Below, piece by piece: positions 20,352 to 28,704 of a stretch of 64,000 bases of DNA; positions within the stretch are counted from its first letter, which is position 1; every line of letters begins with the position of its first letter. The DNA lies in contig NZ_LJYW01000001.1 of assembly GCF_001305515.1 (NCBI RefSeq), forward strand, positions 5,751,691 through 5,815,690. The letters are read 5' to 3'. The translations under genes and the position numbers were made by a program. The stretch comes from Prosthecodimorpha hirschii (GTDB lineage: Bacteria > Pseudomonadota > Alphaproteobacteria > Rhizobiales > Ancalomicrobiaceae). The notes below the pieces were generated by a model. The model ran no database searches. It was not told where the DNA came from and saw only the letters and a list, made by a program, of their open reading frames with translations.

Positions 20352-20990
20352 ATGACCAGCACGGATGCCCTCGATACTTTGCTGGCCGGCTATGTTGCCG
20401 GCGGCCTTCCGGAGCCTGCACGCGTGCTCGTGGCGTCGCACCTGGAGATCAGCGAGCGCAACCGCCCGTTCGTGCGTCAGCTCGAGGCGATGGCCGGGGC
20501 CGAGCTCGAGACCATCGAGCCGATCCCGATCCGGCATCGCGACGAGCGTCTCGCCCGCATCTTCGCCCTGACGGCCGACGAGCCGCCGCGCGCGCCGCCG
20601 TCGCGGCACGATCCGCGCCTGCCCGATGCGCTAGCCCGCTTCCTCGGTCGGGACCTGCCCGATCTGCGCTGGCGGACGCTGCTGCCGGGCGTGCGCGAAT
20701 GCCGTCTCGGCGAGACCGACGGCTGCGAAGCCACCCTGTACTGGATCCGGGGCGGCAAGCCGATCCCGGCGCACACCCATGAGGGTCTGGAACTGACCCT
20801 GGTGCTCGACGGCGCCTTCTCGGACGGCGAGGGCCGCTACGGGCGCGGCGAGATCGCGATCGCCGACGACGAGGTCGACCACCGGCCGATCGCGGAGCCG
20901 GGCACCGACTGCCTGTGCTTCGCCGTCACCGACGCGCCGCTGCGCCTGACCGGCCCGATCGGACGCTTCTTCGCGCCCTTCATGCGCTGA
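20352..20990 (+). CDS. ChrR-family cupin protein lacking the anti-sigma zinc ligands
   Basis: This 212-aa protein matches the ChrR family: an N-terminal anti-sigma-like helical region (TDALDTLLAGYVAGGLPEPA), then a C-terminal cupin. In ChrR the N-terminal domain binds zinc through two His and two Cys (HxxxCxxC). Here only His30 remains; the cysteine positions are Ser34 and Asn37, and the first His is absent. The cupin metal ligands are intact: His141, His143, Glu147 and His177, the same numbering I recall for ChrR. That agreement supports the ATG at 20352 over the upstream TTG. The usual partner sigma gene is missing. It may sense without sequestering a sigma factor, or bind one in a zinc-free way. 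Confidence 0.85.
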   Translation: MTSTDALDTLLAGYVAGGLPEPARVLVASHLEISERNRPFVRQLEAMAGAELETIEPIPIRHRDERLARIFALTADEPPRAPPSRHDPRLPDALARFLGRDLPDLRWRTLLPGVRECRLGETDGCEATLYWIRGGKPIPAHTHEGLELTLVLDGAFSDGEGRYGRGEIAIADDEVDHRPIAEPGTDCLCFAVTDAPLRLTGPIGRFFAPFMR

Positions 20991-21097
20991 CCGCCTCTGC
21001 CGGCGGTCCGTCCGGCGTCGGCGCCCGCGTCGGGCGACGGATGGATCCGGCTCCATCATCCGGTCGGGCCGGCGGGCGTCATCCGGGAAGGGAACGC

Positions 21098-21877
21098 ATG
21101 ACCATGGCTGCGCATGACCGGCCGGAGGGCGTCGCCCTGATCACCGGCGCCAGTTCGGGCATCGGCCGCGCGCTTGCGCTCGAACTGGCCGGGCGCGGTC
21201 GCGCCGTGGTGGCGACCGCGCGCCGCCTCGATCTCCTCCAATCCCTTTCGGCCGAGGCCGAAGCCCTGCCGGGCGTGATCCGCGCGGCTGCGGCCGACGT
21301 GACCGATGCGGCCGCGATGCGCGCGTTGTTCCCGGCCGTCGAGGCGGCCCATGGCCCGATCGGGCTGGTCGTCGCCAATGCCGGCATCTACCTCCCGGTC
21401 AGCGTCGACCGTCCCGACCCGGACGCCTATGCCCGAACGATCGCCGTCAATCTGCAAGGCACCGTCAACACCGTCCTGCCGGCCATCGAAGCCATGCGGG
21501 CGCGCGGGGCCGGGCGGCTCGCCATCGTGTCCTCGGTGGCCGGCTATGCGGGCCTGCCGACCTCCGCCGCCTACGGGGCGACCAAGGCGGCGCTGATCAA
21601 TCTGGCCGAGAGCCTGAAATTCGATCTCGATCCGATCGGCATCCGCGTCCAACTGGTCTCGCCGGGCTTCGTCGAGACCGAGGCGACCGACCGCAATGCC
21701 TTCCCGATGCCGTTCATCGTCCCGGCCGCGACCGCCGCGCGCCGGATCGCCGACGGGCTCGAACGCGACGCCTTCGAGATCACCTTTCCGCGCCGCTTCA
21801 CCTGGTGGCTGAAATTCGGCCGGATGCTGCCCTACGGCGTCTATTTCCCGCTGGTGCGCCGCTTGACCCGCGGATAG
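21098..21877 (+). CDS. short-chain dehydrogenase/reductase
   Basis: This 259-aa classical SDR has the nucleotide-binding motif TGASSGIG (residues 16-23), NAG (94-96), the catalytic serine in IVSSVAG, and Tyr159/Lys163 in YGATK. The C-terminal sequence FPRRFTWWLKFGRMLPYGVYF suggests a hydrophobic or membrane-proximal substrate. AAGGGA precedes the ATG at 21098. It lies 107 bases after the ChrR-like gene and is probably in the same operon. SDR genes of this type occur in RpoE/ChrR regulons. The substrate is unknown. Confidence 0.9.
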   Translation: MTMAAHDRPEGVALITGASSGIGRALALELAGRGRAVVATARRLDLLQSLSAEAEALPGVIRAAAADVTDAAAMRALFPAVEAAHGPIGLVVANAGIYLPVSVDRPDPDAYARTIAVNLQGTVNTVLPAIEAMRARGAGRLAIVSSVAGYAGLPTSAAYGATKAALINLAESLKFDLDPIGIRVQLVSPGFVETEATDRNAFPMPFIVPAATAARRIADGLERDAFEITFPRRFTWWLKFGRMLPYGVYFPLVRRLTRG

Positions 21878-21901
21878 CCGCGGCCGTCCGTCAGGGATCC
21901 C

Positions 21902-21946
21902 CAGACCGGCGATGCCCAGACCAGCGATGCCCAGATCGGCGATGCC
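21902..21946. repeat. 15-bp tandem repeat, three copies
   Basis: Three adjacent units at 21902-21916, 21917-21931 and 21932-21946 share the frame CAGAYCRGCGATGCC, with one or two substitutions. They lie between the convergent SDR and MFS genes, just before the terminator. It is a short minisatellite with no evident function. Confidence 0.8.
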
Positions 21947-21957
21947 CGGACGCGAAA

Positions 21958-21984
21958 CGGCCCGCCGAGGCGGGCCGCATTTTG
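21958..21984. terminator. bidirectional intrinsic terminator between SDR and MFS genes
   Basis: CGGCCCGC (21958-21965) and GCGGGCCG (21970-21977) form an 8-bp GC stem around CGAG. ATTTTG follows on the plus strand and GTTTCG on the minus strand. It lies between two convergent genes and can serve both. Confidence 0.8.
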
Positions 21985-22011
21985 TCCGACAGACACAAAC
22001 GTGGGCCGGTC

Positions 22012-23586
22012 TCAGCCGGTCGTGCCCGACTGCCGCTCCCGCATATGCGCTTCGATCTCCTCGCGCAGGCGGGCCTGCTCGTTGGCGCCGATCGGGAAGT
22101 TCCAGATCAGCAGCACCGACAGCATTTTCAGCGCCACCGGCACCCAGGCGTACAGGATGGCCAGCGTCCAGAGGGCGAAGGGCGTCTGTTCGATCGGCGC
22201 CGCCTTGCGGGCGACCTTGTGATTCTGCGCCGGCGTGGCGTTCGGGTCCGCGGGAACGCGCGGCAGGGTGGTGGGTGCCTCGGGCGCGCCGACGGTCTGG
22301 ATCTGATGCAACTGGGTCTGGGTATCGATGCGGTCGTGCCGATCGACCTTGAACCCGGCGAAATAGCCGAGCACCACCAGACTGAGCCCCAGCGCGACGG
22401 CCAGCGCCAGCTTGGTCGCCAGCGCCCAGATGGCGAAATAGAAGCCGGTATGCTGCTCGCCGGAGCGCGCCGTATCGACGTCGATCACGTCGGCCTGCAT
22501 CGACGGCGGCAGCATCAGGTCCGCGCCGACCGCCGAGCCGGCGATCGATACGATGATGCCGAAGGCCCAGATGCTGGCATCGCCGATCTGGTGATGGCCG
22601 ACGAAGGGCGAGAAGACGATCACCGCGCAGGCGACCATCATGGCGATGCACCAGGCGCGGTGCTTGGAGGTGCGCCGCGCGACCCACAGCCAGAGCGGGG
22701 TCGAAAGCACGCCGAACAGGAAGTAGAGCAGCAGAAACAAGCGCTGGGTCTGTTCGTCGCCGCGGACATAGTCGCGCACGAAATAGATCAGCAAGGCCGC
22801 GGCCATGCCGTTGGCCATGTAGGACAGGGCGAAGGCGCCGAGCAGCCGCCGGAACGGCTTGTTGGCGGCCATGCCCTTCAGTCCGCCGATGAAGTTCAGC
22901 GGATGGTTGGTCGCCTCGCGCGGCTCCGGCACCGTCGTCACGGTCAGGAAGACGAACAGCGGCGTCGCCACCCCGACCAGGATCGACAGGGCGACCAGAA
23001 CCGGCCGGTCGCCGTGATAGCCGAGTTTCGACAGCACGAAGGGCAACCCGGTCGCGATCAGCGTCCCGACGACGATCATCACCTCGCGGGCCGCGAACAT
23101 GCGGTTGCGGCCGTAATAGGACGGCGACAGCTCCGCCGCCCAGGACTGGTGCGAGAGCGACAGCGCGGTGTAGCCGACCGAGAGCATCGCGCTCCACAGG
23201 AAGAACCAGCCCGCCCAGAACCAGGTGTTCGAAACGTCGATCGCCGGGAACGGATTGAAGACCATCAGCGCGCCGAGGGTCATCGGCACCGCGGCGACCG
23301 CGAACCATGTCCGGCGGCGGCCCCAGCGCGGCCGGATGTGGTCCGCGCCATAGCCGATGAACGGATCGAGGATCGCATCGATCGCCCGGACGGCGAAATT
23401 GAGGATGCCGACCGTCGCCAGGCTGAGACCGAGGGTCTCGGCATAGAAGTTCGGGACGATGATGACGAAGGGGAGCTGGAAGGCCGCCACCGGCAGGGCC
23501 GGGAGCGCGAAGGCTATCAGGCGCGCGAGGCTCAACTCTCGGCTTTGGGCCGGAGACTGCCCCGGAACGGACGTGGATCGTGTCAT
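22012..23586 (-). CDS. MFS transporter of the photooxidative-stress cluster (GPH-like)
   Basis: This 524-aa protein has about twelve hydrophobic segments and a sodium/sugar-symporter-like N-terminus (VGILNFAVRAIDAILDPFIGYGADH). The arrangement R-x-G-R-R-x-W after the second helix (RPRWGRRRTW) is typical of the GPH/MFS_2 group. A long loop between the last helices (about 430-475) is Pro/Thr-rich. It is the last gene of the photolyase-to-MFS operon, 14 bases after the fatty-acid methyltransferase gene. Similar transporters occur in RpoE/ChrR-controlled loci. The substrate is not evident. Confidence 0.85.
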   Translation of the reverse strand: MTRSTSVPGQSPAQSRELSLARLIAFALPALPVAAFQLPFVIIVPNFYAETLGLSLATVGILNFAVRAIDAILDPFIGYGADHIRPRWGRRRTWFAVAAVPMTLGALMVFNPFPAIDVSNTWFWAGWFFLWSAMLSVGYTALSLSHQSWAAELSPSYYGRNRMFAAREVMIVVGTLIATGLPFVLSKLGYHGDRPVLVALSILVGVATPLFVFLTVTTVPEPREATNHPLNFIGGLKGMAANKPFRRLLGAFALSYMANGMAAALLIYFVRDYVRGDEQTQRLFLLLYFLFGVLSTPLWLWVARRTSKHRAWCIAMMVACAVIVFSPFVGHHQIGDASIWAFGIIVSIAGSAVGADLMLPPSMQADVIDVDTARSGEQHTGFYFAIWALATKLALAVALGLSLVVLGYFAGFKVDRHDRIDTQTQLHQIQTVGAPEAPTTLPRVPADPNATPAQNHKVARKAAPIEQTPFALWTLAILYAWVPVALKMLSVLLIWNFPIGANEQARLREEIEAHMRERQSGTTG

Positions 23587-23600
23587 CAGGCGGGGTGACC

Positions 23601-24842
23601 TCAGGCGCTTCTCGTATAGACGAGTTGGCGCACGTCTATGTTGCCGGAGCGGAAGCCCGCTTCACAATAGTGGAAATAGTATTCCCACAAGCGTTTGAAC
23701 CTCTCATCGAAGCCGAGCGGCACGATCCGGGGCCATGCGTCCCAGAAGCGCCGACGCCATTCGGCGAGGGTTCGTGCGTAGTCCTGCCCGAAAGCCTTCT
23801 CGGATGTCAACACGAGACCGACCTTGCGACCGAGCTCAGTCATGATCTCCGGCGTCGGCAGCATGCCGCCCGGGAAAATGTATTTCTGGATGAAGTCGGG
23901 ATTGCGACGGTAGCTCTCGAAGAAGCGGTCCTGAATGGTGATCACCTGCAGGCCGGCGACCCCGCCGGGCTTCAGGGTCTGCCGCAGGCGGTCGAAATAG
24001 GTCGGCCAGAAGCGCTCGCCGACCGCCTCGAACATTTCGATCGAGGCGATCCGATCGAAGCGCCCGTCGACGTCGCGGTAGTCCTGCAGCCGGATCTCGA
24101 CCTTGTCGCCGAGCCCGGCCTGCTGGATCCGCTGCGAGGCGAAATCGAACTGCTCGCGGCTGATGGTCAGGCCGGTCACCTTGCAGCCGATCTCGCGGGC
24201 GGCGAACTCGGCGAACCCGCCCCAGCCGCACCCGATCTCCAGCACGCTCTGACCGGGCTCGATCCGGGCGAGGCGGGCCAGCGAACGGTACTTCTCGGTC
24301 TGTGCGGCGGTCAGGTCGGTCGTGTGCTCGTCGAACACCGCGGACGAATAGGTCATCGAAGGATCGAGCCACAACTCGTAGAAGCGGTTGCCGAGATCGT
24401 AATGGGCGGCGATGTTGCGCCGCGAGCCGGCCCGGGTGTTGTTGTTCAGCCAGTGCTGGAACTTCAGATAGAGCCGGACGAGCGGGCTGGCGGTCAGCTT
24501 CTCGTCCAGGATCTGGTGGTTCACGCAGAACAGTTCGAGAAACGCGGTCACGTCGGGGCTCGACCAGTCGCCGAGCACGTAGCTCTCGTGGATGCCGAGG
24601 TCGCCGGAGCGCAGTGCCCGGGCGATGACGTTCCAATTGTTGAACGCGACGGTTGCGTCCGGGCCGGGTTGCCGGCCCCGAAAGCGCAGGGCCAGGCCCT
24701 CGGGCGTCAGCACCGACAGACAGCCGAACTCGATATGCAGTGCGGCGCGCAGCCCGTTGCGCGCCAGGCGCGGCAGGCCGACGGTCTCGCGATCGAAATT
24801 GGCGGCGTCGATATCGCGCATCTCGCGGATGGTCTCGGTCAT
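23601..24842 (-). CDS. cyclopropane-fatty-acyl-phospholipid synthase-like methyltransferase
   Basis: This 413-aa SAM-dependent enzyme of the CFA synthase family has the AdoMet motif LEIGCGWGGF (residues 201-210), the preceding AHYDLGNRFYELWLD, and C-terminal motifs YIFPGGMLPTP and FEERFKRLW-like GFDERFKRLW. It methylates an acyl-chain double bond of membrane phospholipids. In this context it may make methylated or furan fatty-acid precursors rather than cyclopropanes; that is inference from homologous stress clusters. It lies 36 bases after the DUF1365 gene. Confidence 0.92.
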   Translation of the reverse strand: MTETIREMRDIDAANFDRETVGLPRLARNGLRAALHIEFGCLSVLTPEGLALRFRGRQPGPDATVAFNNWNVIARALRSGDLGIHESYVLGDWSSPDVTAFLELFCVNHQILDEKLTASPLVRLYLKFQHWLNNNTRAGSRRNIAAHYDLGNRFYELWLDPSMTYSSAVFDEHTTDLTAAQTEKYRSLARLARIEPGQSVLEIGCGWGGFAEFAAREIGCKVTGLTISREQFDFASQRIQQAGLGDKVEIRLQDYRDVDGRFDRIASIEMFEAVGERFWPTYFDRLRQTLKPGGVAGLQVITIQDRFFESYRRNPDFIQKYIFPGGMLPTPEIMTELGRKVGLVLTSEKAFGQDYARTLAEWRRRFWDAWPRIVPLGFDERFKRLWEYYFHYCEAGFRSGNIDVRQLVYTRSA

Positions 24843-24878
24843 GTTCGGCTCCCAGCCCCCCGTCCAGCGGGGGCGCGG

Positions 24879-25769
24879 TCACGATCCGGCTGGACCGGCG
24901 ATCGGCGCCGCGCCCGTCTCTTCGTTGCCCTGGGTCTTGCGGAGGGCGACGCCGTCGCGATGGCTGACGGGGTGGGGCGGTTCCGGCCGGCCGAAGAAGG
25001 GCATGCCCTTCAGCCAGAGCCGCAGCGCCTCGTAGTGGATCGCTCCGACGACCTTCAGCGACACCCAAGGGACCCGCAGGAATGATCGCGCGATGCCTGC
25101 CGACGTCAAGGGCTGCAATCGCGCGACGTGGCTCGCGGCGAGCATCGGTCCGTCGCGGTCGACCTCCAGGATGCGGATGCGCAGGCCGCGGCCCGGCGGC
25201 AGGATACGGAAGCGGTAGCGCATCGCCAGATCCATGAACGGCGAGACATGGAACAGCTTGGCCCGCTCCTGCCGGATGCCGTCCGGTCCGGCCTCGCCGG
25301 GCGCCACCGGCGCCACATAGCTGTGCCGGTCGCCGAAGGTGTTGCGGACCTGGTAGACGAGCGCGGTCAGGGTGCCGCCGGCGTCGTAGCAGAACCAGAC
25401 CGAGATCGGATCGAAGCCGAAGCCGAGCACCCGCGGCCCGCAATGCAGCAGGATGCGTGCCGGCGGCTCGGCGAGACCGGCGCGGGCGAGTTCCCGCTCG
25501 ACCCAGGCGCGCAGGTCGGAGCCGTCGGCCGGACCGTGGTCGGCGCGCCGGAAGGCGTAGAGGTTGAACCGGTCGACCGAGAACAGGGGCGAGGCCCGGC
25601 CGGCTTCGTCGAGCCGGTCGATGTCGATCAGCAGCGAGACGATCCGGTAATGGAAGCGGTGCGGCTTCGGCCGGAACCGCGCATGCATCACGGCGCCGTC
25701 GCAGAGCGACAGGGCGGCGTCCGGCGGCGGACCGTTGCCGGCGACCGTCGTGGCGGTGCCGAGGCTCAT
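24879..25769 (-). CDS. DUF1365 domain protein
   Basis: This 296-aa protein has the DUF1365 features: an N-terminal VMHARFRPKPHRFHYRI, the central WFCYDAGGTLTALVYQVRNTFG near residue 125, and HVSPFMDLAMRYRFR near residue 175. The biochemical role is not established from sequence. Members of the family are nearly always beside a CFA-synthase-like methyltransferase and an FAD amine oxidase, and take part in membrane fatty-acid modification during photooxidative stress. It overlaps the amine oxidase stop codon by four bases (ATGA). Confidence 0.9.
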   Translation of the reverse strand: MSLGTATTVAGNGPPPDAALSLCDGAVMHARFRPKPHRFHYRIVSLLIDIDRLDEAGRASPLFSVDRFNLYAFRRADHGPADGSDLRAWVERELARAGLAEPPARILLHCGPRVLGFGFDPISVWFCYDAGGTLTALVYQVRNTFGDRHSYVAPVAPGEAGPDGIRQERAKLFHVSPFMDLAMRYRFRILPPGRGLRIRILEVDRDGPMLAASHVARLQPLTSAGIARSFLRVPWVSLKVVGAIHYEALRLWLKGMPFFGRPEPPHPVSHRDGVALRKTQGNEETGAAPIAGPAGS

Positions 25770-27067
25770 GCGGCCCGGTCCAGGGGCGCAGCCGCCGCGA
25801 CCCGCCAGGGCACGGTCCCGCCGAGGGCCTCGGCCGCGGCGAGACCGGACACCAGCCCGTCCTCATGGAAGCCGTAGCCCGCCCAGGCGCCGCAGAACCA
25901 GGTGCCGTGGCGGCCCTGGATCTCGCCGAGCCGCTTCTGCGCGGCGATCGCCGCTTGGTCGTATTGCGGATGGTCGTAGGTGAAGCGGCGGAAAACGAGG
26001 TTTGGATCGGGCTCGCGCGGCGGATTGAGGGTGACGAAGAGCGGCGCGCTGTCGGGGAGGCCCTGCAGGGCGTTCATCCAGTAGGTCACGCAGACATCCG
26101 CCTGCGTTTCCGGCTGGGACGGATAGGTCAGCACGTTCCAGGACGCCCAGGCGCTGCGCCGCTTCGGCATCAGGCTCGGGTCGCGATGCAGCACCGCCTC
26201 GTTCGGCCGGTACCGGATCGCACCGAGGATTTCGCGTTCGGCCGGCGTGGCATCGGCCAGCATGGCCAGCGTCTCGTCGGTATGGGCGGCGATGATCACC
26301 CGGTCGAAGCGCTCCGTCGTGCCGGTGCTGTCGGTGACCCAATGGGCGCCGTCGCGCCGCTCGACCCGGTGCACGCCGGTGCCGGTGCGGATGCGGTTGC
26401 GGAACGGCGCGGTCAGCACCTCGACATAGGTCCGGCTGCCGCCCGACACCGTGCGCCAGACAGGCCGGTCCATATGGACGAGGCGATGGTTGGCGAAGAA
26501 GGAGACGAAGGATTGCGCCGGGAACTGCAGCATCCGGTCGAGCGGCGTCGACCAGATCGCGGCGCCCATCGGCACGATGTAGTCGGACACGAAGCGGCCG
26601 CGAAAGCCGCGCTCGGACAGCCACGTGCCGAGCGTCCTGTCGGTCAGCCGGCCGGCATGGCGGTCGGCGAGGGCGAGCTTGTTGAAGCGCATGATCTCGC
26701 GCAGCATCCAGAGATGCGCGGGCGAGAAGATCTGCCGCTTCATGGCGAAGAGACCGGACAGCAGCGGTTCGCCGCCCTTCCATTCCCGCCGCCCGCCGTC
26801 GACCGAGACCGCGAAGCTCATGTCGCTCGCCTGCGTGCGCACGCCGAGATGCGCGAACAGGGCGGTCATGTTCGGATAGTTGAGCTCGTTATAGACGATG
26901 AAGCCGGTATCGACCGCGATCGGACGGCCCAGATAGTCGATATCGACCGTATGGGCATGGCCGCCGAGGCGTGGCTCCTTCTCGTAGACGACGAGCTCGT
27001 GATCCGCTGACAGCGCCCAGGCGGCGGCATTGCCCGAAATTCCGGTTCCGATCACGGCAATACGCAT
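25766..27067 (-). CDS. FAD-dependent amine oxidase-like protein (flavin-containing, desaturase-type)
   Basis: This 433-aa flavoprotein has an N-terminal Rossmann motif VIGTGISGNAAAW (Gly7-x-Gly9) followed by ELVVYEKEPRLGGHAHTVD, and the C-terminal FAD segment WFCGAWAGYGFHEDGLVSG. It belongs to the NAD(P)-binding amine oxidase/desaturase superfamily. It sits between the photolyase and DUF1365 genes. Homologues in this setting are linked to oxidation or desaturation of modified fatty acids. Its substrate is not shown by the sequence. Confidence 0.9.
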   Translation of the reverse strand: MRIAVIGTGISGNAAAWALSADHELVVYEKEPRLGGHAHTVDIDYLGRPIAVDTGFIVYNELNYPNMTALFAHLGVRTQASDMSFAVSVDGGRREWKGGEPLLSGLFAMKRQIFSPAHLWMLREIMRFNKLALADRHAGRLTDRTLGTWLSERGFRGRFVSDYIVPMGAAIWSTPLDRMLQFPAQSFVSFFANHRLVHMDRPVWRTVSGGSRTYVEVLTAPFRNRIRTGTGVHRVERRDGAHWVTDSTGTTERFDRVIIAAHTDETLAMLADATPAEREILGAIRYRPNEAVLHRDPSLMPKRRSAWASWNVLTYPSQPETQADVCVTYWMNALQGLPDSAPLFVTLNPPREPDPNLVFRRFTYDHPQYDQAAIAAQKRLGEIQGRHGTWFCGAWAGYGFHEDGLVSGLAAAEALGGTVPWRVAAAAPLDRAA

Positions 27068-27110
27068 GAAATTTCCCTATGGACGGCAGGCAGGACGAAT
27101 GGCGGGCGGA

Positions 27111-28580
27111 TCAGGCGGCGGTCTGGCTGGACTTAAGCTGGTCGAAGGCGGCGAGCGCCCGGTCCCGGCCGGCCGCCACGTCGACCACAGGTCGCGGATA
27201 GGTCGAGCCGAGGCGGATCCCGGCGGCGGCGAGCAGGGCGGCGGGCGCCGTCCAGGGGGCGTGCAGGTAGGCGGAGGGCAGGCCGGCGAGTTCGGGCACG
27301 AAGCGGCGCACATAGGCGCCGTCGGGATCGAACTTCTCGCCCTGCAGGACCGGGTTGAAGACGCGGAAATAGGGCGCGGCATCGGCACCCGACCCGGCGA
27401 CCCACTGCCAGCTGGCCGGATTGCTGGCCGCGTCGGCATCGACCAGCGTGTCGTGGAACCAGGCTTCGCCGGCACGCCAGTCCTGCAGCAGGTGCTTGAC
27501 CAGGAAGGAGCCGCAGATCATGCGCACCCGGTTGTGCATCCACCCCGTTTGCCAGAGCTGGCGCATGCCGGCATCGACCATCGGGATGCCGGTCCGCCCG
27601 CGCTGCCAGGCGGCGAGGAGTTCCGGGTCCGGCTGCCACGGGAAGGCGTCGAAGCGCGGCTGGATGTTCCGCCGTTCCATGTCCGGGAACTGGCCGAGCA
27701 GGTGATAGGAGAATTCGCGCCAGCCGAGTTCGGCCAGGAACTTGTCCAGGTCGCGCCGGCTCGCCGCCGACCGGCCGCTCTCGACCGCATGGCAGGCCGC
27801 CCGCCGGATCTGGAAGGGCGAGATCTCCCCGAAGGCGAGATGCGGTGACAGGCGCGAGGTCGACGGCAGATCCGGCCGGTCGCGGCGCTCGGCATAGCCG
27901 GCGAATTCGTCGTCGAGGAAGGTTTTCAGCCGCGCCGCCGCGCCGGCTTCGCCCGGCGTCCAGGCCGCGGCGATCCCGCCCGACCAGTCGGGCCGCGTCG
28001 GCGTGAGCGCCCAATCCTCAAGCCGGTCTGACGCGGGCACCGTTTGGAGCCCGCGCACCCGTGCGGGGGCGGGCAGGGGCGCGCGGGGTTCGGCACCCGC
28101 GCAGGCGCTGCGCCAGAACGGTGTGAAGACCCGGAACGGTTCGTCGACCTTGCTGCGGACCGACCAGGGCTCGTGGAGCAGATGCGCCTGGAAGCTCTCC
28201 GGCGCGTGGCCCTTGGCGGCGAGCTCCGCCTTGACGGCCCGATCGACCTCGATTTCGGCCGCCCGGTATCGGCGGTTCCAGGTGACGAGACCGGCGCCGA
28301 GCGCGGTCGCCAGCGCCGGGACGATGGCGCCGGCCGCCCCGCGCCTGAGAACCAGCGCGATGCCGAGACGCGCCAGATCGGCGGCGAGCGCCGTCAGGCT
28401 CTGATGCAGCCACCAGCGCCGGGCACCGCCGGGCGCGCGGATGCCGGGCGAGACCTCGTCGAGCACATAGAGCGCGACCATCGGCCGGCCGCTCGCCGCA
28501 GCCCGGGTCAGCGCCGGGTTGTCGGCGACGCGCAGATCGTCCCGGAACCAGACGAGGGCAGGGGCTTCGGAGGTCGGCAT
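27111..28580 (-). CDS. phrB: class I cyclobutane pyrimidine dimer DNA photolyase
   Basis: This 489-aa enzyme repairs UV-induced pyrimidine dimers using blue light. The N-terminal antenna domain begins ALVWFRDDLRVADNPAL. The FAD domain shows GRTGIPMVDAGMRQLWQTGWMHNR, MICGSFLVKHLLQDWR and SWQWVAGSGADAAPYFRVFNP, closely following E. coli PhrB, including the tryptophan electron-transfer positions. It is the first gene of the minus-strand stress operon, 43 bases ahead of the amine oxidase. No clear ribosome binding site precedes the ATG. Its own promoter probably lies in the 124 bases upstream. Confidence 0.95.
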   Translation of the reverse strand: MPTSEAPALVWFRDDLRVADNPALTRAAASGRPMVALYVLDEVSPGIRAPGGARRWWLHQSLTALAADLARLGIALVLRRGAAGAIVPALATALGAGLVTWNRRYRAAEIEVDRAVKAELAAKGHAPESFQAHLLHEPWSVRSKVDEPFRVFTPFWRSACAGAEPRAPLPAPARVRGLQTVPASDRLEDWALTPTRPDWSGGIAAAWTPGEAGAAARLKTFLDDEFAGYAERRDRPDLPSTSRLSPHLAFGEISPFQIRRAACHAVESGRSAASRRDLDKFLAELGWREFSYHLLGQFPDMERRNIQPRFDAFPWQPDPELLAAWQRGRTGIPMVDAGMRQLWQTGWMHNRVRMICGSFLVKHLLQDWRAGEAWFHDTLVDADAASNPASWQWVAGSGADAAPYFRVFNPVLQGEKFDPDGAYVRRFVPELAGLPSAYLHAPWTAPAALLAAAGIRLGSTYPRPVVDVAAGRDRALAAFDQLKSSQTAA

Positions 28581-28704
28581 GAGCGGTGGACGGGTCCCAT
28601 TGGAGAAGGCACGTCCGGATTACGCAGACCGCAGCCGCCCGGATTGGTCCGAGCGGATTGTTTTTTATCGACAATGGCGCGGCACGGCGGCCATGGCCAA
28701 GCCG

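Noticed and set aside
21805-23598. 597-codon plus-strand frame opposite the MFS transporter
   Set aside because: Antisense shadow; repeated His/Arg/Gln/Asp composition without motifs.
27108-27113. TGATCC on the minus strand between photolyase and amine oxidase genes
   Set aside because: It includes the photolyase stop codon and has no TA-type -10 at 16-18 bases; likely chance.
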